This document shows positions 22,857-34,421 of a DNA stretch of 64,000 nucleotides, piece after piece. The notes beneath the pieces are model-generated. The model was not told the origin of the DNA. It made no database searches and saw only the letters and a program-made list of their open reading frames with translations. Source of the stretch: Acanthacorydalis orientalis (taxonomy: Eukaryota > Arthropoda > Insecta > Megaloptera > Corydalidae); contig CM068317.1 in assembly GCA_034766995.1 (NCBI GenBank), forward strand, positions 19,136,654-19,200,653. The letters are read 5' to 3'. Position 1 is the stretch's first letter, and each line of letters begins with the position of its first letter. Position numbers and translations under genes: made by a program.

Positions 22857-23667
22857 GATCGTTTGATAAGTATGGTTAAAAGAGCAAGTTAAATACCTTT
22901 TTTTGGAAAAAATCTATTTTATTTCTCAACATAGTCTCCATTAAGGGATATACACTTGGTCCAGCGAGTTTCCATTGACGCATTCATGACGGTGATGACA
23001 TCCTCATTCGACGAGAATTTCTTCCCACCGAGCCAAATGTTCAAGTTTTGGAAGAAAATGAAGTCGCACGGCGCCAAGTCTGGAATAGAGTAGATGAGAA
23101 ATCGATTCGAATCTTAATTCGTGGAATTTTGTCATTACGATGGTCGATTTGCGGGAGGGCGCATTGTCCTGATGAAAGAGCATTTTTTTGTGCTCCAATC
23201 TTGGCTGTTTGTGTTTCAGCTCTTCTTTCAAACGGTTCAATAATGTTACATAATTTGCTCCTGTTATCGTTTTTCACTTCGTTAAGTAGTCGATCAGGAT
23301 GATTCCTTAGGAATCCCAAAACAGGTGCCATCACCTTCCCAGACGACAAAACTGTCTTCGCTTTCTTCGGCGCAGTTTCACCTTTCGTTGTCCACTGCAC
23401 TGACTGCTGCGTCGACTCGAGTGTGAAGTGGTGCATCTATGTTTGATCCCTAGTGACGAATCGACGCAAAAGATCTGTTCGTTTTTTCCATTTTTTGCGG
23501 CAACTGCTATAATGTTCGCTTCAAACATCGGTAGAACGTGAACAACGCGTCGCTTCTAGCTAAAATTTCGCCTATGCTAGTTTGAAAAATGACACTTGAT
23601 AACCGTGACATTACTAAATGAATTGTGGCGCCATTTCATAGAAATTTATCAAACTTATCAAACGATT

Positions 23668-23670
<3 letters not shown>
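22857..23670 (-). mobile_element. mariner deletion derivative, family B copy 2
   Basis: The tips GATCGTTTGATAAGTATGG and (reverse complement) TTGAATCGTTTGATAAG are flanked by TA tracts; about 814 bp. The minus strand at 23436 down reads MHHFTLESTQQSVQWTTKGE and APKKAKTVLSSGKVMAP (blocks after the first Asp, which itself reads DQT instead of DET), then HPDRLLNEVKND, LKEELKHKQPRLEHKKMLFH with QDNAPS, and after shifts a YSRLGAVRLHFL third block. As in copy 1, the N-terminal DNA-binding domain is deleted at the same place. The right tip is partly duplicated (ATCAAACTTATCAAACG). Confidence 0.85.

Positions 23671-23722
<52 letters not shown>
23671..23722. repeat. (TA)n microsatellite
   Basis: The right flank of family B copy 2. 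Confidence 0.9.
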
Positions 23723-23723
<1 letters not shown>

Positions 23724-24776
23724 CTTAAATATTTGCAGCAATGATAATAACTGGTTTATAATTAGAATATTTTTTGCATGGATTAAAAACTAGAAAACAA
23801 TGCAGTTTATTGTGCAACATTAAAAAAGTTTAATGAGTATCGAAAAAAGTTGCATATGTATAAGTTTATTATAAAAATATTTGCGTGGTTTAGTACTTTC
23901 TAAATTATTGATTCTTGATGAGAGATTTACACCAAAGAGAGATAGAGAAAATAAATGATGGTAGTTTTTGAAAAAAATATCCATGCGAATAGATTGAACA
24001 GATTTTCATAATTCGTTCTCCTTTCTGATTTTTGTTTTATTAGTAGTTTTTTTAATACCAGCTCAAACATTTCCTATGGGGTTTTAATCCAGTGACTTCA
24101 CCGAACAAGACGTGATATTAATGTTATTTATTTTGAATGTTTTAGCTACTCTGGATGTGTTTTGGGCTGCTGTTTTGTTAAAACCTCCAATGCAACGACT
24201 TATTATATTTTGTGTAGGAAATACGTCAACGTTAATTTGTGTCATTATTATTTATATAATCTAAAATATCGGTTTGACTTTATGCGAGATGAAATATTCT
24301 CAGATTTTTATACAACCTTTTCTATGTTTGATCGTTTGCTAGTGAGATTACTGAGGTGAATGTTCTTTACGTTTTGACCGTTCTATGCAATAGTTGATTG
24401 TACACAAGCAGATTTTTTTGTCAATTTTTTTGGACACATCGGTCAACAACTTCGCTCGTGTAACGATGAGATCCATCGAGCTAAGTAAAGAACTGAATTT
24501 TTTCTTTGTCTACACTGACGTTTTACATTTTCTCAGGTATTGTTTTGTGCAATTTACTTACTCTTCACTCTTTTTTACCCTCACACTCTTTAAGTGTTAC
24601 AAAACAATATTTATATGAAATTTAAATATTAAAGAAATGTATTCTGATATAGATTGGAATAAACCTATATTAATTTATTAAATTATATAGAATAAGATCA
24701 TGTTTCGCAAGTCAATTAGTAAAAATAAATATAAAAATGTAGTGTACAGAGTTATTTTTTTTGAAAAAAATAATTA
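23723..24776. other. AT-rich stretch with unidentified ORFs
   Basis: Two plus-strand open frames (24162-24359, containing FDFMRDEIFSDFYTTF; and 24394-24618) are less simple than chance AT frames. The first ends at a donor-like CTGAGGTGAAT. No family could be named. They may derive from one diverged transposon or from host exons. Confidence 0.3.
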
Positions 24777-25332
24777 TTAGATTGATAGGAAAATAATTGC
24801 CGTTTTTGTTTTCTGAATTCGAACCTTATTTTTTTTCGATATAAATTTCATTTCATTGTGTTCATGTTAATATTATTTTAAAGTGCATTTTTCGGTCCTT
24901 CTTTTGGTAATATCGACTTTATTAGTAATTGTGCTTCAAATTGGATTCTTGAATTGAAGATGGAAAAGAAATAAATAATAGCATTTTTTTTTGTATGAAT
25001 TCAAAACAAGTTGTAAAGCGGCAGAAACTGCTCATAATTTAAACGATGATTTTGGTGTGGTTACTGTTAAAGAACATATGGTGTAAGGGTGGTTCCAAAA
25101 GTTTCGCGGTGGGGACGAGAGCCTTGAAGATGAAGAAGGTCGTGGGCGTCCTTCTTCGGTTCATAACGACCGACTGAAGTCGTTAGTTGAATCACAACCA
25201 CGCAGAACAATTCAAAAGCTCGCAGAAAAGTTAGGCGTTTGTCATCCAACAGTTCTGGAGCACTTAAAATATAAAATTATTCAAAATATATATATAAGAC
25301 CATAAACCGCAATTATTTTTCTATCAATCTAA
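24777..25332 (+). mobile_element. mariner deletion derivative, family A copy 3
   Basis: The tips TTAGATTGATAGGAAAATAA and (reverse complement) TTAGATTGATAGAAAAATAA are flanked by TA; length 556 bp. The plus strand carries the helix-turn-helix half in two frames: MEKK then AAETAHNLNDDFGVVTVKE, WFQKFRGGDESLEDEEGRGR, PSSVHNDRLKSLVESQPRRT and LAEKLGVCHPTVLEHLK. The sequence then passes in under 50 bp to the 3' end CATAAACCGCAATTATTTTT. The catalytic domain is missing. The junction matches those at 11.8 and 16.0 kb. Confidence 0.85.
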
Positions 25333-26336
25333 TAATATTACAACACCAATAATTAAAGATAAAATATAAAAAATGATGAAGAGCGGGAAAGAAAAAAAAA
25401 CAACTACAATTTTTTAAGAAGTCTGTGTTTATAATAGCCAGACTTCTTAATGTTAGGAATGTAATAAAAGATTTGCAAGTTTATTTAATAATTCATTAAT
25501 ATATTAAATTAATAGTTTATTATATAATATAAATTATTAATTTATTTGTTTTTTATTATTTGCTCTATTAGGTGTCTGTTTATTCGAATATGTAAATTTT
25601 ATAAGAAATATTATTAAACAATTTTCTACATTTTTTTAACATAACGCAATTTAGTAACATGAATTGCATGTTACTAAATCTCAATAATGTTTTTCAGGCA
25701 TAGCTGAGACTAAAATATAAATACTATAACCCCCTCTTTACTTTTATTGTATTTCCTTATATACGCTCCTATTCGTTGTATTTCCTTATTATTCGCTCCG
25801 TCAAACATTAGAATTAACGAATTTTTCCAACAAACATGTTTAAACATATTTCAATTGATCAAATCCCTCATAAGTAGCAGATTTACGCCCAGTAATAAGT
25901 AGATATAGTTTTATATATTTTGCTCTCCGACTCATATTTTACTTTAGCAAACGACAATAGTAGAGAAGCAAATTCGATAGACCTGATTCGCTCAGGTTCG
26001 TTGTGTTCAGTTGACCGAATCCATTGAAATGTATATAAAATTAGACCGTGAACACTGTGTTGTAAAAATGTTATTATTTATTTATTTTCATCGAGAAAGG
26101 TGTCTCTTATTACTATCCAACTCATATACATTGAAACTTCTACTTGATAGAAATAATGATATAAAAAGAGGATAGAATTATTTTCACTACAAATGATATT
26201 TATTATATTTCTATCATTGTAGAGTATTTTTTTAACATTATTTTAAATCAGTTATTAAAAACAAAATTACATCTCTTATAACTTATGTTAAAATAAAAGA
26301 AAGAATAAAATCAAAATCATGTATTGGCTTTCCGAT
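25333..26336. other. AT-rich stretch, no gene seen
   Basis: Nothing recognisable. Confidence 0.5.
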
Positions 26337-26340
26337 TAAC

Positions 26341-26767
26341 CCATTCAATGTCGGGAAAATTAAGCACATCTTGCTCTGGGTGCCAAAAGTTTATTTTAAA
26401 GAAAACAACGAATTTCTTAAAATTTAATAATAATTAGTTTCAGACATAGTATTTGAGTGCTATTTATAATGATTTGAAGAAAATAACGGTACGAGATATC
26501 TAGCAGTCGGCACCACTGATTAAAATTAGTATACAAAGTGCCGACTAGATATATCTCGTAATGTTTATTTTACGAAGTTTTTCGTATAGAAATTCTCTTT
26601 TCATTTTGTTTCATTCTGCAATGATCGTCGCCTAACAAATCCCATCTGGAAACAATCAGTAATACAGATGTGTAATGATCCTTACGGGGAAACCCCATAA
26701 AGAAAGTCAATTCAATTTAAACTTATAGCGCAAACTACGAAATACCTCGTAGTTGGCAGAGATTGGG
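26341..26767. mobile_element. piggyBac-type MITE (TTAA-flanked)
   Basis: TTAA lies directly on both sides (26337-26340, 26768-26771). The ends CCCATTCAATGTCGG and (reverse complement) CCCAATCTCTGCCAA are imperfect inverted repeats of the CCC-type usual in piggyBac elements. The centre holds a second inverted repeat (ACGAGATATCTAGCAGTCGG at about 26492 against CCGACTAGATATATCTCGT at about 26543). It is 427 bp with no coding capacity. Confidence 0.7.
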
Positions 26768-26850
26768 TTAAAGATGAGTTTATAATTAAGTGTATACAAT
26801 ACTTTTACAGATTACAATAACGCGTACAATTTTGAATAAAAATGATTTTA

Positions 26851-26878
26851 TGTATATATATATATATATATATATATT
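26851..26878. repeat. (TA)n microsatellite
   Basis: A short TA tract. Confidence 0.85.
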
Positions 26879-27052
26879 GTTTTAGTGATTTTTGTCCTTT
26901 TGAATAATTTACGATTCTGTTTTCTACTAGTTTTAGCATGTATGCCATTTTAGAAATATTTTAGATATTGATTATTTCTAAAATCTAAGATCATCGCCAA
27001 AACAGTGCATAAGCGAGATCATAGATATCAAAAAATAGATTTCACACACAAA

Positions 27053-27056
<4 letters not shown>

Positions 27057-27095
<39 letters not shown>

Positions 27096-27098
27096 ATA
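27057..27098. repeat. (TA)n microsatellite
   Basis: The left flank of the irritans-type mariner. Confidence 0.9.
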
Positions 27099-28357
27099 TG
27101 AGGGTGGTCCCAGAAGTACCCGGCCTGACCTAAAGATGGCGGTAGTTGTTAGAAAAATATCACTGTATTGGAAAGTACACCATCTATAAAGCATATGTTT
27201 CAAGTTTGAGGATGCCACGTGGTTTAGTATTTGTTTGGCAGCCATCAATAGTGAACGTTTTCAGTGAATTTGTGAAAATGGAGAAAATTGGTCATCGTTA
27301 CGTGATACAATACTTTTATTTGAAAGGCCTCAGCCCAACCAATATAAAAGCTGAACTGGATTCTACTCTGGGTGAGTCTGCTCCTTCGTTTACAACAGTG
27401 AAATATTGGGTAGCAGAGTTTAAACGAGGCCGTACGAGCTGCCAAGACGAGCATCGCAGTGGTCGACCAAATGAGGTGACGACTCCAGAAATGGTGAAGA
27501 AAATCCACAAAGCGGTACTGGATGATCGTCGACTGAAAGTGCGCGAGCTAGCAGACATAGTAGGCATTTCAAAAAGTGCGGTACATCGCATATTATCTGA
27601 AAATTTGGACATGAGAAAGCTGTGTGCAAGATGGGTGCCGCGTTTGCTCACACTCGAGCAAAAACAGTGTCGTGAAGATGTTTCAATTGAGTGTTTAGCG
27701 AAGTTTCACAGCAACAAAGCAGAATTTTTGCGCCGTTTCATAACCATGGATGAAACATGAGTCCATCACTTCACACCCGAGACAAAAGAACAATCAAAAC
27801 AATGGACTGAAAAGGGAGAACCGGCTCCAAAGAAGGCGAAGACCGTTTCATCTGCATGCAAGGTCATGGCGTCGGTTTTTTGGGATGCACGTGGGATAAT
27901 TTTCATTGATTATCTTGAACTTATTGCAACGTTTGAGCGAAGAAATCAAGCAAAAACGGCCGCATTTGGATAAGAAGAAAGTGTTGTTTCATCAAGACAA
28001 TGCACCAGCTCACAAATCCGTTATTGCAATGGCCAAAATTAATGAATTAAAGTTTGAATTGCTACCTCATGCACCCTATTCGCCACATTTAGCCCTCTCG
28101 GATTATTTTCTGTTCCCAAACTTGAAAAAATGGCTCAGTGGTCAAAGATTTCCCAACGATGAAGAAGTGATGTCGGCAGTTAATGGGTATTTTGAGGAGC
28201 AAGACAGTTCTTATTATAAAAAGGGTATCGAACTTATTGAACATCGCTGGGAAAAGTGTATAGAGCTGAAAGGAGATTATGTTGAAAAATAAATATATTT
28301 TTTTCCAAAATTTTTGTGTCTTCTTTGTTGGGTCGGGCACTTCTGGGACCACCCTCG
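27099..28357 (+). mobile_element. irritans-type mariner, nearly intact
   Basis: The ends TGAGGGTGGTCCCAGAAGTA and (reverse complement) CGAGGGTGGTCCCAGAAGTG differ at only two of the first 20 bases. TA follows on both sides, inside (TA)n tracts. Length is 1259 bp, the usual mariner size. It contains one transposase gene (27278-28292) with a single premature stop and a small deletion. This is the best preserved mariner of the window together with the one at 38.6 kb, and is probably one of the youngest. Confidence 0.93.
27278..28292 (+). pseudogene. mariner transposase (irritans subfamily), one stop and one deletion
   Basis: It would cut and paste the element using a DD34D catalytic triad. The start ATG at 27278 gives MEKIGHRYVIQYFYLKG. 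The first helix-turn-helix is residues ~1-50, the second ~75-115 (VRELADIVGISKSAVHRIL), then the WVPRLLT linker. The first catalytic block is TMDET with the next codon TGA (27758) where the family has Trp: a one-base G-to-A change. Reading continues as VHHFTPETKEQSKQW and KVMASVFWDARGIIFIDYL. A short deletion with frameshift removes the KGKTITG-YY region at about 27916. The last part (27939-28292) is open: LFHQDNAPAHKS, then SPHLALSDYF, with exactly 34 residues between the second and third Asp. It ends YVEK. Compared with the usual 345-350 residues it lacks about ten. Confidence 0.92.
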
Positions 28358-28369
28358 TATATATATATG

Positions 28370-28690
28370 TGGGGGCTTCGCCCCCATCAGCGAGCGTCGC
28401 CAGAGGGCGGCGCAAACAGACGCTTGTGCCGCACGCTATCTACGCGGTAGGATGAGCGTTCAGTGAAGTTCCGGCTAGCACGCTTAACTAGTAGCACGCG
28501 CCTCGCTTTCGGCTTTTGCTACGTCAGGGATTCGCCACACGTGTGGTCGGTGGAGTCTCTGTTTGGGGAAAATAAAGCATTTTCGATACCGATTCCTATG
28601 ACTATTCATTGCGAGAACTTTGTACTTCCACGATCCTCGTCCTCGCCCTAGTAATAGTTAGGGGACTGGTCGCCCGGTGACAAATCCCCA
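28370..28690. other. GC-rich block, solo-LTR candidate
   Basis: About 320 bp far richer in GC than anything near it, with (TA)n on each side. It starts TGTGGGGGCTTCGCCCCC and contains AAAATAAAGC (28569-28578), a possible polyadenylation signal two thirds along. It ends near GGGGACTGGTCGCCCGGTGACA. A TG start, ACA end and internal AATAAA fit a solo LTR, but no clear target duplication is visible. A 62-codon open frame (28463-28651) shows no domain. The family is not recognised. Confidence 0.4.
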
Positions 28691-28716
28691 TATATATACA
28701 TATATATATATATATA
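28690..28716. repeat. (TA)n microsatellite
   Basis: A TA tract between the GC-rich block and the next transposon. Confidence 0.85.
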
Positions 28717-29996
28717 CACACACACAGGTGTCTCAAAAAAACCTCCCAAATTTCTCTCAGCCATTGGTTTGTCGCTAGTTAAGTGGGACGAGACGTAGTG
28801 AGGTCTTCCGATAGCATGTGCCTTACCGTTTTCACTTGCTATCATGGCTTAGATGTATGTACGCGGTGCATCCGTTATTGTATCATTTATCGAATCTGTG
28901 ATCGTCACGCAGAGAGCTTTCCGAATCCACTTCGCGCTCGGTCGAAATGCTGCTGTTCCGGACCAAAAAACTATATTGCTATAGGTCACAAATGTTGTAG
29001 AAAACCACCTGGAAGATTACGGAGTGTTTGGATGCCAGAAAATGTCAACGCTGTGAGACAGTCCATTATGGAATCTTCCAAATGTTCTTCAGTTCATAAA
29101 CATGCTTTTGCTTTGAGGTTGTCAGATCGAACTGACAGAAGAATTTTACACTCTGATCTTAAGTTGCATCCTTGCAAAATGATGATTGTTCGGAAACTTA
29201 AGAAACTCGACTAGGAGAGTCGAATGGAATGTTGCGAGTATATCCTTCAAAATGTTCCTGCAAACGCTGTTCTGCTCAGAAGTGATAAACTCACTTTCAT
29301 TTATCTGGCTACATTACCAAGCATATTTTTCTTTACTGGGTGGAAAACAATCCTTATCAGCTTCATGAAAGGCCTCTATACAACCAATCTGTCACTATTT
29401 AGTGCGCTGTTGCAGATTTTGGTGTTACTGGCTCTTAATTTTTTGAGGAGAAAGGCCAAACGGTTACAGTAACTTCCCATCGATGTTACGGAACTTTTTA
29501 GAACCTAAACTCATCAAACTTGGAAACCAAGATGTATGGTTTTAATAGGATGAGGCTACCGCTCATACGGCGAAAACATCAATCGAAGTTTTCAGAGAAC
29601 TGTTTCCAGGGCACTGGATTTCGTTACGCGGTGACGCTGGGTGTCCTGCACGTTCACCCAGTCTCGTCCCTTGTGACTTTTTGCTTTGGGACCATCTGAA
29701 AGTTGGTCTACAAACATCGACTAACAACCGTAAATAAACTGAAGACTGTTATATGCTAAGAAATTGCATCGATAACGCCAGAAATGACCCGTCGTATGAT
29801 GCGAAACTTCAGAAATCGACTACAAATGTGTATTGCAAATGTAGGTGGTCACCATCTAGACGATATAATATTCAAAACTAATGGAAAATAAATTGTTTCC
29901 TTACACTTTTAGATTATTTAATAAAATTTTGAATGGTGTTTACCATGCCTTTTTTATTAACCGTTAAAATCTGCGAGGCTTTCTGCCGCACCTGTG
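28717..29996 (+). mobile_element. DD41D (rosa-like) transposon, decayed, copy 1
   Basis: The tips ACACAGGTGTCTCAAAAAAA and (reverse complement) ACACAGGTGCGGCAGAAAGC are related; TA follows the right tip. About 1.28 kb. The plus strand encodes in mixed frames FGRNAAVPDQKTILL, RTDRRILHSDLKLHPCKMMI, FIYLATLPSIFF (the block after the first Asp) and then DEATAHTAKTSIEVF, FPGHWISLRGD and PARSPSLVPCDFLLW. Between the second Asp (DEAT) and the Asp of PCDF I count exactly 41 residues, the DD41D spacing described for rosa-type mariner relatives. The end reads NFRNRLQMCIANVGGHHLDDI. Many stops and frameshifts make it inactive. Confidence 0.8.
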
Positions 29997-29999
29997 TAT

Positions 30000-32097
30000 T
30001 ATAATTAGAAATATGGATACTTCATAAAATGAGAATGAGAGTATTACTAAAATTATACTTTTTCAAATGAAGTTTACATTATCTATTAATTAAGTTAAAT
30101 AGTAAAAACTAATAAACACAATAAAAACATTTACAAAGAATCATTTATAACTTATTTTTAAATATACTTAAATAATAATTTTAAAGTTTATATATTTATT
30201 TAAAATGTAAAAAAATACTGAAGAATAGATAAGAAAATAGATGAAAGAAGATATTCAAGAGAAAAAAAATGTTTAAGTCGAAAAAAGAAAATATGGCAAA
30301 TGACTGAAATAGTGATAACACCCAAACATATGAAAAAAGAAATTAAAAACATTAATGCTAAATTATATATATATATAAATATATTTCTGAAATGGAGTTT
30401 ATTGCATTGTTGAATTTTTCACTGTTATAAATCTAAATTTAGGTTCAGAGAATCTCTTTCTCTCTCTCTCTCTCTATTATCTCCCGTTATCAATACATGA
30501 TAATTTATTACAGTTTAGTGTAGTTAAGCTTTTTTTCAAAAAAAATTACCATGTATCAAAATGGTTATGAAAGATTACATAATTTATATTTTTATTTCAT
30601 TCTAAGATTTTATTATTATCGAAACTGTTGTAACTACAGTCAATAAATAATTATGCGTACAAGAGTGTAAGAAAGAATATAAACAGATATCTAATTGATT
30701 GTTTATTTGACATGCTACATGTTAGTGCAAGAATTTCGGTTTTTCCAATTCAATATTGAATTATACAAATTTACTTAAAGAATTACATTTATTCAGATTA
30801 CGTCTGTAAAATCAACCTTTTACAGGTAAATAACAAATATATATTAGAATGTTTATCGTATATATGTAGATAAATATTGTCAATATATACACATTTTTTG
30901 CGCATGCACCATATATATATATATATATATCGTAGGTACAAATGAAAGTATGTCAGTTTTTGCAAGAAATTAAATTTTGAACTTCTCATTAATGATTAAA
31001 CTCAAATATAATTCTCAAAGCCGGATTACTATGACTATCTGTTTCCAATCTTGTAGTATTGATTCCATTGAAAAAGGAAATATTGTTCTTGGAAGCAAGA
31101 GACTCATTTACTTCAATTTTAATATTTTTCTACTTCACCATTAGTTGTTATTAATTTATTAATGACTGCTGTGTAATTATATAAACATGTTTATATTTTC
31201 TATCTGTATATTTAAAATTAATTTGAATTTCGCGGGCGTATGAATATATTAGTCAACTAAAAGTTTTGCGTTGGAAATTATTACTATTAAATGATTTATA
31301 TCAATAAATGATATTTTATACTATTAAGTGATGAATAAATAGAAAGAAAGCTTAGTGTACAATATTTAAAATGGTTCGTTTCTTTTTTAATCAAATAAAC
31401 ACCGTTTTAAATACATTTTTTCCAATTTGAAACAAGTTTCTTCATTTCGTCATTGAAGAAATTTAGAGTTTGTTTTCAAATCAGTACTTTACAGCTTAGA
31501 TTGGTTACTCGAGTCCAAACGCTTTTCTATAAGATCAATCTTTAGTACTGAAGATAAATGGACATCTGATGGTAGTAAATATATACTCGTAAATATAATG
31601 TAAATGACGATGTGCGAGAATATCAAATTTGTTTTTTAGGACTTTCTGGGTAATTTTTAAAATGTATGACGTATTGTATGATTGTACGTAGGTAACACTT
31701 TCAGTTGTAAGTTCCATAACAGCATGTTACTTTTAGTGTGTTTGCATGTCTGGACAAAGTTTTATATTTTTTTTCCACTGAATAGTGTTAACTCGGCTAA
31801 AGTAATGTATGTAAATAGAGTTGTACTCGATGATTTAAAGCACAAAATACGGGTGCAAAAACTTTCCACTCTCTTTTTTAAAAATTATAAGCTCACATGA
31901 AAAATTTTATTCACCACTTGTAAAATTGTTTAATAAATTCGACTTATGAGTTTATCCAAAGAAATTAAATATAACTTAGTTTACTAGATGTTAATTACCT
32001 TAGTTGTCGATGTATCTTTAAACTTTAAATAAATAAATTAGGTTGACAAATCTATATATGTACTTTGAAATATGATGAAAACTAACATGTGGTTATA
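30000..32097. other. AT-rich stretch, no gene seen
   Basis: Short TA runs (30367-30381, 30910-30930) and a CT run (30455-30475). No coding or repeat family was recognised. Confidence 0.5.
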
Positions 32098-33333
32098 AAG
32101 GGTGGTTCGAGGTGAGTCTTTATATGACAGTGGAGAATATTTTTCAAACGTGAAAGTATTTTTCAATGTTAAAGTAGCTGTTGTAGAGTAGAAACGTGTA
32201 CAAAATTAATTATGGAGAAATACATGACTGAATAATGCATTAAAATTATCTTAGCCTGTCTTGAAAATGGACATTCGAGGAAAAGTGCAGACTGCGCTCT
32301 ACGTGAATATTTTGGTATACAAAATCGATCTTTCGAGAGCACAATTTGGAATTTAGTCAAGAAATTCGAACAAACTGGGTCAGTAGCAAACATCAAAACA
32401 CCTCAGCATGCTCGTGCAGGTCACTCGGACGAGAATATTCCCATGGTTCGTGAAAGTGTGGCCGAGGAACCGTGCACATCGATACGTCGTCAATCGCAGC
32501 AATAAGGTCTTTTGTTTTCCACTACGTAGCGAATTTTGAAATGTTTACAAGATACAAACAACACAAGATTTAAAGCGTAGAGACCACCAGCAGCGTTGCG
32601 AGTTTTCTGAATGGATGCATGGGCAAGGAGTGGATTTTTCGACGAGGATCGTCTTTAGTGATGAGACGAATTTTCACTTCAATGGATATGTAAACAAGCA
32701 AAATTTCCGTATTTGGAAGTTAGAAAATCCAACAGAGATTTACAAGAAGCAAATGTATCCTCAAAAAGTAACTGTTTGGTGTGGTTTGTGGTCTGAAGTC
32801 GTAATTGGTCCGTATTTTTTTGAAATGAGGAAAAGGCTGTTACAGTCAATGGAGTTCGCTAGCGGAACATGATAACAAACTTTTTGTGTGACTAATTCAA
32901 TGATATGGACATTGAGGATCTCTTGTTTCAACAAGACTGTGCCAACAGGCACACAGCAGTAGAAACAATTGCGCTACTGCGCACAAAATTTCCAAGCCTC
33001 GTGATCTCACTAAACGGCTACATCAGTTGGCCGTCGAGATCATGCGATTTAACTCGTCTAGATTTCTTTCTTCGGAAGTGTTTAGAGTCAATGAGAACAA
33101 ACCGAACACGCTTGAAGAGCTGAAACGGGAAATATGACTCAAAATAGCCGACAGAGCGTCGTGTTGCAATGTGTCGAAAATTGTGATAAGCGCATAATGT
33201 CATGACACAGGAGCCTAGTGGGCCATTTGAACGATATAATCTTTTATACATAATTCTATTGAATTAAACTAAAGCACTAAATAAAAAATAACATGATTTT
33301 TTTAATTTTTGCGTTTTTTCAATACTTTTATGT
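32098..33333 (+). mobile_element. DD41D (rosa-like) transposon, decayed, copy 2
   Basis: A left end near AAGGGTGGTTCGAGGTGAGT is proposed; no matching right tip was found. The transposase starts at ATG 32212. The N-terminal part reads ILACLENGHSRKSADCALRE, then FESTIWNLVKKFEQTGSVAN. The catalytic part is better: FSDETNFHFNGYVNKQNFRI (first Asp), PQKVTVWCGLWSEVVIGPYF, FQQDCANRHTAVETIALL (second Asp), SWPSRSCDLTRLDFFL (third Asp). I count 41 residues between the last two Asp. A TAA in the HTH region (32235), a stop after QSQQ and shifts near 32870 and 33120 inactivate it. Confidence 0.8.
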
Positions 33334-33345
33334 GGGAGCATAAAT

Positions 33346-33349
<4 letters not shown>

Positions 33350-33402
<53 letters not shown>
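33350..33402. repeat. (TA)n microsatellite
   Basis: A pure TA tract just right of the DD41D copy 2. Confidence 0.9.
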
Positions 33403-33405
<3 letters not shown>

Positions 33406-33544
33406 GTATTCACATGCTATACTTGGTGTTATTTTCATTATACTGTTTCAACAAATTTATGTCTAATGTCCAAAATTTCTGTTAAGCCATTGGTAATTAT
33501 TTTGTTTGATAAATATAATGCTTTTTCTCACAAGTATAATAATG

Positions 33545-33579
33545 ATATATATATATATATATAAATATATACATAAAAA

Positions 33580-33611
<32 letters not shown>
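33545..33611. repeat. two (TA)n tracts
   Basis: TA tracts joined by AAATATATACATAAAAATATATG. Confidence 0.85.
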
Positions 33612-34002
33612 ATATCTTGTTAATGTTAATATTTTGGTGTAATGTTTTCAAATCGTCTATGTTAAATTTTTTTAATGACTTCTTATTGTGTCCTGTTATA
33701 ATTTTAACAGCAATATGAACTAAATTGATTTAACTGAATTTCGTATTTGAAAGTAGCTCTCTTTTTCAATCAATTTTGTAAAAATCTGAACGGTGTTATT
33801 TACGATTTTCAAAAAAACTCTATGATATTGTAATCACAGCCCGATTTATGCTGTTTGGCATTATAAGTGAATATTAAAGGCTAGTAATTAATTCCAAAGT
33901 CTCCAAATGTTTTAAATCAATTTGAGGTTTTATAAAAAACTTTATACTATACGTGTTTGAATTTGGCGCTCGATAAGTTATAATTTCCGAGAGAAAAAAG
34001 GT
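33612..34002. other. AT-rich spacer, no gene seen
   Basis: Nothing recognisable. Confidence 0.5.
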
Positions 34003-34372
34003 CTGTTCGATATGTACACTGAACTTACTCTGAACTGATTCTTCAATTTTATGACTTTACTCTGACTTCCTTACTCTGAACTTGTTTTTATCGAACAACA
34101 TAGAGTAAGGTTAGAGTAAATTATATGAATACTGTTAAGTTTGGGTGATTTGTTTATTCGATAGCGATTATAATAGATAAAGACTCTCGAGTTAGACAAA
34201 GATGCTCGCGTTACTCTAACAAAAAGCGAGAGTAAGTACAGAGTAACAAATCCTCTGTTCTGACCTTACTCGGGATTTTCGTCAAACAGTTTAGAGTAAG
34301 TTCAGAGTACATATCGAACAGAAAAGTGTAAAATTTCTTACTCTGAATAAGTTCAGTGTACATATCGAACAG
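34003..34372. mobile_element. 370-bp MITE with 25-bp perfect ends
   Basis: The ends are exact inverted repeats of 25 bp beginning CTGTTCGATATGTACACTG. A second, inner copy of the right-end sequence occurs at about 34298-34322. The word GAGTAA or its complement TTACTC recurs about ten times inside in both orientations. No coding capacity. No target duplication could be fixed, so the superfamily is unassigned; PIF/Harbinger is possible from GGTCTGTTCG, but this is a guess. Confidence 0.8.
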
Positions 34373-34388
34373 ATCTAATGTTGAAGTC

Positions 34389-34421
34389 TGCGCATGCGTA
34401 CTGCGTACGTTGAGTCACGTG
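34389..34421. promoter_or_regulatory. promoter-like patch (NRF-1-like site and E-box)
   Basis: TGCGCATGCGTA (34389-34400) matches the NRF-1/Ewg-type palindrome closely, and TCACGTG (34415-34421) is a strong E-box. Together they sit in a CpG-containing patch within AT-rich DNA. Such motifs mark TATA-less housekeeping promoters in animals. No downstream gene was found in the window, so function is unproven. Confidence 0.25.

Noticed and set aside
29224..29472. 82-codon plus-strand frame with hydrophobic segments
   Set aside because: It overlaps, in another frame or partly in frame, the decayed DD41D transposase at 28.7-30.0 kb and is explained by it.
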